A stretch of 64,000 nt of DNA from Bacteroidota bacterium (lineage in GTDB: Bacteria > Bacteroidota > Bacteroidia > UBA8524): assembly GCA_016124735.1 (NCBI GenBank), contig WGMZ01000002.1, positions 46,650 to 110,649 on the forward strand. Direction: 5' to 3'. The stretch's first letter is position 1. Every line of letters starts with the position of its first letter. Position numbers and translations under genes: made by a program. The notes under the pieces are model-generated. The model was given only the letters and a program-made list of their open reading frames with translations. It was not told the DNA's origin and made no database searches. This document shows, one piece after another, positions 36,215-45,818 of the stretch.

Positions 36215-37384
36215 ATGAATAATACTGCTCGGATACTGGTCATTTGGCTTACAGTTTTTATTGACCTGATTGGTTTTGGAATCATCATCCCGGTACTTCC
36301 TGATTTGGCAGTAAATCTTGGTGGAAGTGAGCAGTCTATCGCTGTGGCGGCTCTTTATCCCTTGATGAATTTCTTTTTTGCCCCCTTTTGGGGCAGGTTG
36401 AGCGATCGCTATGGCCGCCGCCCTATTATTTTGATAAGCGTACTGATCACCGCCATTTCACAATTCTGGTTTGCTTTTATCACTGCATTTTGGATGCTGG
36501 CTATTCAGCGCTCCATTGCAGGAATTGGCTCCGCCAATATTTCTGCAGCCAACGCCTATATGGCGGATATTTCTACCAAAGAAAACCGCGCCAAAAATAT
36601 GGGCTTGATTGGTGCAGCCTTCGGACTGGGATTCATATTTGGTCCCCTGATTGGTGGCTTTGTTATGCATAAGTATGGCATCTTTGGTGTCGGAATGGTA
36701 TCGGGAGGGTTCAGTGTATTGAACCTGATTCTGGCTTTCATCTTTCTGGGCGAATCGCTCAAAGAAAAGAACAAAGAGGTATCGGGTGGATTCAATCCAA
36801 TCGTACCGCTAATCAAGGCAATGAAGAACCGGGCAGTCGGAAGTTTGTTCTTTATCAATCTTCTGTTTATTGCAGCATTTGCCCTGATGCAGGTTACCGT
36901 TGCGCTCCTATGGGAAGAGCATTTCGATCTCAATAAAAAGGAGGTGGGGATGATGTTTGGTTTCCTTGGCCTCACAACGGCAATTGTGCAGTCAGGGCTT
37001 GTAGGCAGATTGAATAAGCGAATGGGGGAGAAACGTTTGTTGAAGATGGGATTGGCCATCATGGGGATCTCTCTTGCCACCTTGCCGCTCACTTCATCCA
37101 TCTATCTTGAATTACTCATCATCTCGGGAATTTCCTTTGCATACGGCTGCATCTCACCCAGTGTTTTGTCCTTGCTTTCCGGACAAGTGAGTGCGCGGGA
37201 ACAAGGCAATGTGATGGGACTCAATCAATCCATGGGTTCTTTAGGACGGGTATTGGGCCCAATCCTGGGCGGGGTTCTTTATGCCTGGGATTTCAGAGCG
37301 CCCTATCTGGGTTCCGGACTCATTCTTTTGTTTGCTCTCTGGTTCACTTTTGATATCTTACGTAAGAATATCATCAAGGAATGA
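36215..37384 (+). CDS. MFS transporter (TetA-like drug:H+ antiporter type)
   Basis: FIDLIGFGIIIPVLPDLA; GRLSDRYGRRPIILIS; 12-TM pattern. Confidence 0.92.
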   Translation: MNNTARILVIWLTVFIDLIGFGIIIPVLPDLAVNLGGSEQSIAVAALYPLMNFFFAPFWGRLSDRYGRRPIILISVLITAISQFWFAFITAFWMLAIQRSIAGIGSANISAANAYMADISTKENRAKNMGLIGAAFGLGFIFGPLIGGFVMHKYGIFGVGMVSGGFSVLNLILAFIFLGESLKEKNKEVSGGFNPIVPLIKAMKNRAVGSLFFINLLFIAAFALMQVTVALLWEEHFDLNKKEVGMMFGFLGLTTAIVQSGLVGRLNKRMGEKRLLKMGLAIMGISLATLPLTSSIYLELLIISGISFAYGCISPSVLSLLSGQVSAREQGNVMGLNQSMGSLGRVLGPILGGVLYAWDFRAPYLGSGLILLFALWFTFDILRKNIIKE

Positions 37385-38064
37385 GACATTTACTTTTTCT
37401 TCATGGTGCCATGGGGGCACAATCGGAATTCAACAGCCTGATGGAGAAGCTGGGCAAGGAATATCAATGTCACAGTCTGGATTTCTATGGCCACGGACAA
37501 AGCTCTTTTGGGGCGCAATTTGGAATCGATGTTTTTGCCGAGCAGACCATGGAATATATAAGACAGTATGATATCAAGGGCTGTGATGTCTTTGGATATT
37601 CCATGGGCGGATATGTTGCATTATTCCTCGAACAGGCAAATCCAGGCACCTTTCGCTCGATTATGACTTTGGGCACCAAACTGCAATGGACCCAGGAAGG
37701 CAGTGAAAAGGAGGCGTCCCGACTGAACCCCGAAGTTATGGAGGAGAAAGTTCCTGAATACGTTGATAGCTTAAAAAAGCTTCATGGTGATAAATGGAAA
37801 GAGCTCTGCATTCAAACGGCAAACATGATGCGCTACCTTGGAAACATGCCGTTGGTTACGCTGGAAACCCTTGCCGATATCCGTATTCCCGTGCGACTTG
37901 GTATTGGTGATTTGGATCGGATGGTGACACTCGACGAAACCGTTGCTGCATTTCGTGTTTTGAGAAAAGGAAGCTTTCTTGTGATGCCAACTACTCCGCA
38001 TCCCCTGGCCCAGGTCAACAAGGACCGGCTGGCCTACAAGATTGAAAAGTTTCTCGAAACTTAA
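37381..38064 (+). CDS. alpha/beta hydrolase
   Basis: LLFLHGAMGAQSEF..DFYGHGQS..VFGYSMGGYVAL. Confidence 0.9.
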   Translation: MRHLLFLHGAMGAQSEFNSLMEKLGKEYQCHSLDFYGHGQSSFGAQFGIDVFAEQTMEYIRQYDIKGCDVFGYSMGGYVALFLEQANPGTFRSIMTLGTKLQWTQEGSEKEASRLNPEVMEEKVPEYVDSLKKLHGDKWKELCIQTANMMRYLGNMPLVTLETLADIRIPVRLGIGDLDRMVTLDETVAAFRVLRKGSFLVMPTTPHPLAQVNKDRLAYKIEKFLET

Positions 38065-38094
38065 ACCTTTCTGGAATTCGTAGGTTAATTCTTC

Positions 38095-38772
38095 ATGCAA
38101 AAAGTATTAATCGTTGGAGCCAGCTCCGGGATTGGAGCGTCTCTGTTGGATATACTCCGGGAGGATACCGAAATATTCAGTTTATCCAGAAACGTCCCCT
38201 CCTTAGAATTCTTTTCAGGCAAACATTTCACCCATGATATTATGTCAGATGAGCCACTTCCGGTGATTGAAAAACTCGATGCCCTTGTATATTGTCCTGG
38301 CAGTATCACGTTAAAACCATTTCATCGTTTCAAGATGGATGATTTCAGAACTGATTGGGAATTGAATTTTGCCGGGGCTGTGAAGGTGCTTCAAGCCTAT
38401 TACCCGGCTTTGAAAAAATCTGCTGCACCTTCTGTCCTTTTATTCAGCACCGTGGCTGTTGCCAAAGGAATGCCTTTTCATTCCTCAATAGCGGCATCGA
38501 AGGCTGCAGTGGAAGGGTTGGTGAAATCGCTGGCTGCAGAATGGGCGCCACTTATTCGGGTCAATGCCATTGCGCCCTCATTAACAAATACTAGATTAGC
38601 AGAAGGACTGTTGAACACCGAGGCAAAAATTCAGTCATCCAAAGAAAGGAACCCGCTAAAAAAAATCGGGGAGCCCCGGGATATTGCCTCGATGGCCGCT
38701 TACCTGATAAGTAATGAGGCCGGGTGGATTACAGGGCAAACGATACATATCGATGGAGGAATGAGTAGCTGA
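38095..38772 (+). CDS. SDR family oxidoreductase
   Basis: VLIVGASSGIGASLL; HSSIAASKAAVEGLVKSLAAEWAP; ITGQTIHIDGGMSS. Confidence 0.93.
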   Translation: MQKVLIVGASSGIGASLLDILREDTEIFSLSRNVPSLEFFSGKHFTHDIMSDEPLPVIEKLDALVYCPGSITLKPFHRFKMDDFRTDWELNFAGAVKVLQAYYPALKKSAAPSVLLFSTVAVAKGMPFHSSIAASKAAVEGLVKSLAAEWAPLIRVNAIAPSLTNTRLAEGLLNTEAKIQSSKERNPLKKIGEPRDIASMAAYLISNEAGWITGQTIHIDGGMSS

Positions 38773-39326
38773 TGTTTATTGGAGCTGACTACGGAAGTAA
38801 ACGAGCCGGAACCACGGCCATTGCCTATTATGATGAAAATGAGGTACACGTCCTTCAAAGCATCAAAGGGGAAGATGCCGATAAATTCATACGCAATTAT
38901 CTCAAGGCACTGAATGCAGATTTTTTGTTTCTTGATGCTCCTCTCAGCATACCCGGGGGATTGACAAATAATACGGATGAGGTGTTTTATCGTCAGGCAG
39001 ACCGACAACTGCAGGCGATGTCTCCCATGTTTCTGGGCGGACTCACTTCCCGCGCGATTCTCTTGAAAAAGCAACTAAAGAAAAATGGGGCACGTGTTTA
39101 TGAAGTATATCCAAAGGCCCTGGTCAAAGAGCTAATGCTGGAGAAGCATTACAAAAAAGACCTGGAGGAGTTTCAAAAGGCGTTGCAGGAATTTTGTCCT
39201 CCATTACCGGAGCTGCGCAACTGGCATCAGGCAGATGCCTGCCTTGCGTGGCTATCGGGTTTTCGTTTTACCCAGGGTGATGCGAACACATATGGTAATG
39301 AGGATGAAGGGGTTGTTTACGTGTGA
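38772..39326 (+). CDS. DUF429-like predicted nuclease
   Basis: MFIGADYGSKRAGTTAIAYYD..FLFLDAPLSIPGG..YEVYPKA..HQADACLAWLSGF. Confidence 0.65.
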   Translation: MFIGADYGSKRAGTTAIAYYDENEVHVLQSIKGEDADKFIRNYLKALNADFLFLDAPLSIPGGLTNNTDEVFYRQADRQLQAMSPMFLGGLTSRAILLKKQLKKNGARVYEVYPKALVKELMLEKHYKKDLEEFQKALQEFCPPLPELRNWHQADACLAWLSGFRFTQGDANTYGNEDEGVVYV

Positions 39327-39344
39327 ATATAAAAACACCCCCAA

Positions 39345-39362
39345 CCCCCTCTTAAGAGGGGG
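39345..39362. repeat. GC-rich palindrome between convergent genes
   Basis: Perfect 18-bp palindrome CCCCCTCTTAAGAGGGGG, followed by a second hairpin GCCCCTTCACAGGGGGGC at about 39385. Confidence 0.7.
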
Positions 39363-39448
39363 CTCAACAAGTTTTGAATTAGAATGCCCCTTCACAGGGG
39401 GGCGTGTTATACTGCTGCGAGCAGTCAACGAAACGAATAAATCTATCG

Positions 39449-41851
39449 TCAAATAAAAGCCGGGAATCTGCTCGGATCGCTTTCTCGCATCAGAGAATAA
39501 ACGTCCGCGAAAACTTCTTCAGCGCTGGGCTTGGAGAAGAAATCACCATCGGTGCCGTAAGCTGGGCGATGGGCTTTTGAAGTGATGGTGCGTGGCTCGG
39601 AATCCAGATGGAAATAGCCTTTTTGAGTTTCCAAAACCTGCTGCATCATGAAGCTGGTAGCGCCACCCGGAACATCTTCATCCAGAAAGACAATGCGATT
39701 TGTTTTCTTCAATGACTCCACTATCTGGTGGTTGATATCGAATGGTAAAAGACTTTGTACATCCACCAGTTCTACGCTGATTCCCACTTCTTCCAACTGA
39801 GCGATTGCTTCCTGAGCAATCCGAACACAGGAACCATAAGTTACCAGTGTTACATCGGATCCTTCCTGAAGCACTTCCGGAACACCCAAGGGCACCGTAA
39901 ATTCTCCAATATTATCCGGCATCGTTTCTTTCAGGCGGTAACCATTCAGGCATTCAACAACGAGAGCCGGTTCATCACTTTGTAACAAAGTGTTGTAGAA
40001 GCCAGCCGCTTGCGTCATGTTTCTTGGAACCAATACGTGCATGCCGCGAACGGCATGAATAATCATTCCCATTGGGGATCCGGAGTGCCAGATTCCCTCC
40101 AGACGGTGCCCGCGAGTCCGGATAATAACCGGTGCTTTTTGTCCGCCTTTGGTACGATACTGCAGGGTAGCGATATCATCACTCATGATTTGAATGGCGT
40201 ACAAGAGATAATCCAGGTATTGAATTTCAGCAATTGGGCGCAGTCCGCGCATGGCAGTGCCAATTCCTTCACCAACAATGGTCAATTCGCGAATACCTTT
40301 GTCGGTAACACGCAATTCGCCATATTTCTCCTGCAATCCGGCAAATCCTTGATTCACATCGCCAATTTTACCCACGTCTTCACCGAAGGCAAAAACCCGG
40401 GGATCTCTTGCCAACGCATGATCAAAGCATGCTTGCACTACTTCGCGACCATCCACGCTTGGACTGTCGGAAGAGAATTTAGCCGGAACCACTGGAACAC
40501 TTAAGGCGTTGGAGGTGGATTCACTATATAAAGTTGAGCTGTAGCGCTCAAAGTTAATTTCATAGAAGTTGCGGCGGTAATTCACCAGTGCCTCTCTGGC
40601 TGGGCCATTGGCATGCAAGGTCAAGCGCAATGCTTTATCAATGGCTACACCCAAATCTTTTCTTAGCGGTTCGCTATTGGAACGGAGGCTTTCGGCCATA
40701 TCGCTGATTGGAGCAATGCCTGATTCCTGTGAAAGCGTATCCAGAAGAGAAGCCACCTCGGCCAGATCGGATTTGATTCCACTTAAGAAGGATTCAAATG
40801 CTTCCTTCTTCATGGCATTCACCTCTTTTTTCCAGTCTTTTTCTAAAGCATCCAGCTCCTCCGGAGTAGTCATGGAATTGGCTTCCATCCATTTTCGCAT
40901 TTGCAGGATGCAATCGTATTCCTGTTCCCATTCCAGGCGCTCAGGTGATTTATATCTTTCGTGAGATCCGGAGGTAGAGTGCCCTTGCGGCTGGGTTACT
41001 TCTGTTACGTGAATCAGAACCGGGGTATGTCTTTCGCGGCTGATGGCAGCTGCTTCCTGATAAGTTTTTACCAGATCAGCATAATCCCAACCTTTGACAC
41101 GGAGAATTTCCATGCCTTTTCCATTTTCATCGGATTGGAATCCGCTGAGAATTTCGGAGATATTTTCTTTGGTTGTTTGGTATTTGGCCGGAACGGAAAT
41201 TCCATATCCATCATCCCAAACAGACATAACCAAAGGTACCTGCAATACCCCGGCGGCATTCATGGTTTCCCAAAAACCGCCTTCAGAGGTAGAGGCATTT
41301 CCAATGGTGCCAAAAGCCACTTCGTTTCCGTTCACGGAGAAGTCGGAGTAGCCATGTAAATCTTTGTTTTCGCGGTATAATTTCGAGGCAAGCGCCAGTC
41401 CTAACAAACGGGGCATTTGTCCGGCAGTCGGAGAAATATCTGCACTTGAATTGTATCGATCAGTTTGGGGTAGCCAGTCGCCATTATCATCTAATAAACG
41501 TGTCCCGAAGTGACCGTTCATAGAGCGACCGGCGGAACAAGGTTCGGCTTCAACAGATGGATGCGCATAGAGTTGCGCAAAAAAGGCTTTGATATTGCTC
41601 ATGCCCGTAGCGAACATGAAGGTTTGGTCGCGGTAATAACCTGAACGAAAATCCCCGTTTTTGAAGGCTTTGGCCATGGCGATCTGCGCCACTTCTTTTC
41701 CATCTCCAAAAATGCCAAACTTGGCTTTCCCCGTCAGTACTTCCTTTCTGCCAATCAAGCTGGCTTGTCGGCTTTGGAAGGCTATTTTATAATCGTTTAA
41801 TACTTCGGTTTTAAATTCTTCCAGGGTCAACTCTTTGCTCTGTGTGGACAT
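39449..41851 (-). CDS. 2-oxoacid dehydrogenase E1 component, fused alpha and beta subunits
   Basis: E1-alpha motifs (YYRDQTFMFATGM, TSEGGFWETMNAAGVLQVPLVMSVWDDGYGIS) followed by E1-beta (FGEDVGKIGDVNQGFAGLQEKYG, PIAEIQYLDYLLYA). Confidence 0.94.
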   Translation of the reverse strand: MSTQSKELTLEEFKTEVLNDYKIAFQSRQASLIGRKEVLTGKAKFGIFGDGKEVAQIAMAKAFKNGDFRSGYYRDQTFMFATGMSNIKAFFAQLYAHPSVEAEPCSAGRSMNGHFGTRLLDDNGDWLPQTDRYNSSADISPTAGQMPRLLGLALASKLYRENKDLHGYSDFSVNGNEVAFGTIGNASTSEGGFWETMNAAGVLQVPLVMSVWDDGYGISVPAKYQTTKENISEILSGFQSDENGKGMEILRVKGWDYADLVKTYQEAAAISRERHTPVLIHVTEVTQPQGHSTSGSHERYKSPERLEWEQEYDCILQMRKWMEANSMTTPEELDALEKDWKKEVNAMKKEAFESFLSGIKSDLAEVASLLDTLSQESGIAPISDMAESLRSNSEPLRKDLGVAIDKALRLTLHANGPAREALVNYRRNFYEINFERYSSTLYSESTSNALSVPVVPAKFSSDSPSVDGREVVQACFDHALARDPRVFAFGEDVGKIGDVNQGFAGLQEKYGELRVTDKGIRELTIVGEGIGTAMRGLRPIAEIQYLDYLLYAIQIMSDDIATLQYRTKGGQKAPVIIRTRGHRLEGIWHSGSPMGMIIHAVRGMHVLVPRNMTQAAGFYNTLLQSDEPALVVECLNGYRLKETMPDNIGEFTVPLGVPEVLQEGSDVTLVTYGSCVRIAQEAIAQLEEVGISVELVDVQSLLPFDINHQIVESLKKTNRIVFLDEDVPGGATSFMMQQVLETQKGYFHLDSEPRTITSKAHRPAYGTDGDFFSKPSAEEVFADVYSLMRESDPSRFPAFI

Positions 41852-41875
41852 TCTTACTCGCTTAAATCAAAAAAC

Positions 41876-42622
41876 TCATAGTTGCTGCAAATCCTGCAGC
41901 GCATTCATCAGGTCTGTGATGAGGGTATTGTCATCTTCGATGGCATTACCAACTACCACAATATCCGCACCGGCTCTCCAGGCTTCTACAGCCTGTGCCG
42001 TGGAGCGAATACCGCCTCCAACAATAATTGGAATCCGTACAGCCTCTCTTACTGAAGAAATCGTGCGGGCATTCACCGGTTGATTGGCACCGCTGCCGGC
42101 GTCCATATAGATCAGTTTCAAACCCAACATTTCTCCTGCCATTGCCGTGCACATGGCTATCTCTGCTTTGTCGGCAGGGATGGGCACGGTGCCACTAATG
42201 TAAGAAGCAGTGGTTACACGTCCTCCGTCTATCAGCATATAGCCTGTAGAAATCGCTTCAATTCCGCTTTTACGGATATAGGGAGCTGCTACCACATGCT
42301 TGCCAATAAGTAATTCGGGATTCCGGCCGGAAATAAGGCTCAACAAAAGGAGAGCATCTGCCCGGCCATCAATCTGCAATTCATCTCCGGGAAACAACAA
42401 AACAGGAATATCTGTCAGTTGTTTGATTCGTTCAATCGACTCCGCAATGGTTCCTGTACTTACTAAACTTCCCCCAAGGAAAATCAGGTCAACTCCGGAT
42501 TCATTGCAGCGACGAACACTTTCCTCCAGTCGGTCGACATGGTCAGGATCAATCAAAACTGCCAGCATTTTTTGGCCTGCCGACTGCTTATGAACCAGAG
42601 AATCGTATACAGATACGCGCAT
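41876..42622 (-). CDS. geranylgeranylglyceryl/heptaprenylglyceryl phosphate synthase family
   Basis: LIDPDHVD, DLIFLGGSLVSTG, LFPGDELQI, ISTGYMLIDGG, YMDAGSGANQPV, IIVGGGIRS. Confidence 0.92.
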   Translation of the reverse strand: MRVSVYDSLVHKQSAGQKMLAVLIDPDHVDRLEESVRRCNESGVDLIFLGGSLVSTGTIAESIERIKQLTDIPVLLFPGDELQIDGRADALLLLSLISGRNPELLIGKHVVAAPYIRKSGIEAISTGYMLIDGGRVTTASYISGTVPIPADKAEIAMCTAMAGEMLGLKLIYMDAGSGANQPVNARTISSVREAVRIPIIVGGGIRSTAQAVEAWRAGADIVVVGNAIEDDNTLITDLMNALQDLQQL

Positions 42623-42679
42623 TAGTAATTTTTTGCAAAGAAAAGGAAAATATAGGAACTCCCCGTGAAAACTCCTGCG

Positions 42680-43852
42680 TCAGGGGTGCTTTAATTCGTA
42701 ATTTAACCAATCTGTAATATTCATGGCAAATTTCATTTGGAACCCGTGATTCTCCGAGAGGTAATGGTTTTCTTCATCTACCAGATACCACACCGGAAAC
42801 CCATTGACATACAAGCCTTCTACACGGCTGTAGGCAAAAAGATGATTTTGAATAAATTGGGGGTAGCCCGGGTTGTCTATCAAGGAATTTTGAGAGTGGT
42901 TCAAAATCAAAATTTGTAAATCTGGATAAACGGAGGATAAGGAATCTACAAAGCGGAAAAATGGTTCCGAATCTTCCATCCTATGGTAGATAAGAAGTTT
43001 TTTGGAATGGATGTCAGAAAGGCGGCTGGCTGTTCCCTTTTTATTGAGTAGATGAAGGTCGGGGAAAGCCTGTCCTCTTAGCGGGTGCGAATCGATCTCC
43101 ATCTTCTGAGGTTCTTCTAATTGTACCAAAGGTTCTTCACCCAACTGATCTACGTCTTTTTTCACGACAAAATAGGGAACCTGATTGAGGTGCGAATAAC
43201 GGTAGTGCACCCGGAAGGAAATCCTTGAGATGGTGGTGTCGGGTATTTCGAAGCGATAGTATTTGCTGCTTTCAAGGGGAAGTCCTTCTTCACTGTAAGT
43301 CACGCTTTCTCCAAGGTATTGCGTCTTTTTCCCTGGCTCAATGGGGATGATTCTTTCGACGCTTACTGTTCTGGTCTCAGGCTCATAAGCATGAAAATAA
43401 CCTTTCTCGTCAAAGGATTTCTGGTTTTGAATCAGCCAGGTTTTTCTCCCGATATTCGGTAATATTCCAAGACAAAGCACTTCCATCTTATAACGGAATT
43501 GCGAACAATACCGGGATTCATACGCCTGCAAAGGGTAGCAATATTGCACCCCGTCTTCCCAATAGGCAATCGAGCCTTTGGAAGGAAAGTAGATGCCGGA
43601 GTTGCCATTATCAAGAGTAAACAAACTGCGCTGGCCAATCGGGTCATTGTAAAAGCGGAGCTTCTGTATCATTGTATCTTGTGGCTGATTGTTTTCAAAG
43701 CGGATGATTTCCATCTCTACTTCTCCGGAAACGAGTTGGGTCTCGGCTTTTTCATTTAGCGCAATCAGCTCCGCCAGACTTTGCCCCGAAGCTATCTGAA
43801 AAAAAAGACCACATAGAATTAATGAGGCTTTTCGGCGGTTAGAGCGTAGCAT
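42680..43852 (-). CDS. hypothetical exported protein
   Basis: Signal-peptide-like N-terminus ASLILCGLFFQIASGQS; 390-aa ORF. Confidence 0.7.
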   Translation of the reverse strand: MLRSNRRKASLILCGLFFQIASGQSLAELIALNEKAETQLVSGEVEMEIIRFENNQPQDTMIQKLRFYNDPIGQRSLFTLDNGNSGIYFPSKGSIAYWEDGVQYCYPLQAYESRYCSQFRYKMEVLCLGILPNIGRKTWLIQNQKSFDEKGYFHAYEPETRTVSVERIIPIEPGKKTQYLGESVTYSEEGLPLESSKYYRFEIPDTTISRISFRVHYRYSHLNQVPYFVVKKDVDQLGEEPLVQLEEPQKMEIDSHPLRGQAFPDLHLLNKKGTASRLSDIHSKKLLIYHRMEDSEPFFRFVDSLSSVYPDLQILILNHSQNSLIDNPGYPQFIQNHLFAYSRVEGLYVNGFPVWYLVDEENHYLSENHGFQMKFAMNITDWLNYELKHP

Positions 43853-44633
43853 AGGGGCATTTTGTTTCCGAATTTTTTAAGCGGAATTTTCCGGGTTCAA
43901 TTTCATCCATCTCTTTGAAGATTTCATAAGGGGAATAGTCGTATTCTGAGAGTGAGGTTAAGGTTAAGTTTGCGCTTAAGAGGGCCTGAATAACTTCCGA
44001 CAAACCATGATTCCAGGAGATGATGGTGCCCCGCATCACTTTGTCTTTCTCGGCGTAATTCCCTTCTACCTCTTCTTCAATTGCGGCACCATTCAAATAG
44101 TTGTAGATGATTTCTTCCTGCTGATCGTCGTACATCCAGATGACCGGATGGAATTCAGCGAAAACCAAACGGCCGCCCGGTTTTAGCATCTTTGCCACGA
44201 CATGCGCCCATTTTTGAATATCAGGTAACCAGCCTATCGTTCCCCAGGTAGTAAATACGATGTCAAATTGATCTTGGATCAGCTCGGGTGCAGCATACAC
44301 ATCGCCTTGAATGAATTTTACGCTCGTGCCCATTTCCTGATTCAATTGATTCGCCAAATCAATCGCCCGATCGGATAAATCGAGCGCCGTAACATTTGCA
44401 CCCATGCGGGCAAGCGAAATGCTGTCCTGCCCAAAATGGCATTGCAGGTGCAAAATGGATTTTCCCCGCACCTCTCCCAATAAAGCCGTTTCAATCTCTT
44501 TTAAAGATGAAGCGCCTTTACGAAAGGCTTCCATCTGATAGAAATCGGATTTATAATTGGAGTCGGCCCAGGTATTCCAGGATTGGCGGTTTAGTGCAAG
44601 GTAGCGGTCTTTGGCGGGGTTCATTGATTGCAA
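43839..44633 (-). CDS. class I SAM-dependent methyltransferase
   Basis: GKSILHLQCHFGQDSISLARMGANVTALDLSDRAIDLA; KMLKPGGRLVFAEFHP. Confidence 0.92.
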   Translation of the reverse strand: MQSMNPAKDRYLALNRQSWNTWADSNYKSDFYQMEAFRKGASSLKEIETALLGEVRGKSILHLQCHFGQDSISLARMGANVTALDLSDRAIDLANQLNQEMGTSVKFIQGDVYAAPELIQDQFDIVFTTWGTIGWLPDIQKWAHVVAKMLKPGGRLVFAEFHPVIWMYDDQQEEIIYNYLNGAAIEEEVEGNYAEKDKVMRGTIISWNHGLSEVIQALLSANLTLTSLSEYDYSPYEIFKEMDEIEPGKFRLKNSETKCPYATL

Positions 44634-45764
44634 TTATTTTCCGAGGAATGCCTCTTTCCCATAGGCCTGAGATAACTTGAACATAAGGGCGGGCCAGAAT
44701 ACTTTCCCATAGTTTTCCCCCAATCGGACGATGACCAGATCCGAATCCGGCTTCACAAAAATATACTGACCGAGATGTCCATTGGCATAGATGATTTGAT
44801 TTCCGTAGTGCCACCATTGGTATTCATAAAACTTGGCCGAACCGTTAGCGGTATCAACCTGCATGCATTGGCGGATCCATTCCCTCGGAACCAACTGCTG
44901 CCCTTTCCATTCGCCGAAATTTTTAACCAGTAATCCGAGTTTGGCAAAATCCCGGGCACGAGCATTCACGCAGCAAAAGGCTTTTTCCATTCCATTTTTC
45001 TGATCGAGGCTCCAGGTGGCAGGGAATTCCATCTGCATCGGAGTCCAAATCTTTTCCTGCAGGTACTGGCTCAGTGTTTTGTCTTTTAATGCGCGGGTCA
45101 GGATAAGGGCCAGGATTTGTGTGCTCGGACTTTGGTAGTTGAATTTGGATTCCGAAGTATACTTTGATTTAAGTTTGAAGGTCTCCTTGTTGATATGCCG
45201 CCCATAGTAAAATTTCGGCATGGTCGTAAAAGGATTGATATAGCTTTCTTTAAAATCCAGATCGGCAGTCATTTGCAATAGATTCTTAATATGCATCGAA
45301 TCAAATCCGCGCCCTTTCAATTCAGGCAGGTATTTTAAAACCGGATCATCAACTCCTCCGATATAGCCTTCCTGAATGGCGCATCCGGTAAGCAGCGATA
45401 CGATGGATTTGGCCATGGAAAAGGAGGTGGTGATAGAGGAATCCACATAGCCGTTATAGTAGCCTTCATATTGAATGCTGTCCTTCCACAAGATGAGGAA
45501 AGCAACGGTCTTATGTTCCTTCATGAATTCATCGACCGTAAAACTATCGTGATCGTAAGTGATGCTTTTCGGGAATTTTGGATCGGTGGCGTAGGGCAAA
45601 GATTCAGGCTGATTACCATTCGAAATCACCCGGGACGGAAAAATCTTGTAATCTGTGATATTGGAAGTAAGATACCATGCCGATCGCGCCACGTGGCAAG
45701 CGCCTATGGAAAGAACAAACACGAGGAGCAGAACGAGAATCGGATGTTTTCGAAGTTGTTGCAT
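44634..45764 (-). CDS. serine hydrolase (class C beta-lactamase family)
   Basis: TTSFSMAKSIVSLLTGCAI (SxxK); FNYQSPSTQILALIL; HYGNQIIYANGHLGQYIFV. Confidence 0.9.
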   Translation of the reverse strand: MQQLRKHPILVLLLVFVLSIGACHVARSAWYLTSNITDYKIFPSRVISNGNQPESLPYATDPKFPKSITYDHDSFTVDEFMKEHKTVAFLILWKDSIQYEGYYNGYVDSSITTSFSMAKSIVSLLTGCAIQEGYIGGVDDPVLKYLPELKGRGFDSMHIKNLLQMTADLDFKESYINPFTTMPKFYYGRHINKETFKLKSKYTSESKFNYQSPSTQILALILTRALKDKTLSQYLQEKIWTPMQMEFPATWSLDQKNGMEKAFCCVNARARDFAKLGLLVKNFGEWKGQQLVPREWIRQCMQVDTANGSAKFYEYQWWHYGNQIIYANGHLGQYIFVKPDSDLVIVRLGENYGKVFWPALMFKLSQAYGKEAFLGK

Positions 45765-45818
45765 GGCATTTATTGATTTTAAATTGTCCCGGATGGCACT
45801 GCCTTTAAGTTACAAAAA

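Noticed and set aside
39449-41851. E1 alpha/beta fusion as novel
   Set aside because: Fused alpha/beta 2-oxoacid dehydrogenase E1 proteins are already known in this phylum.
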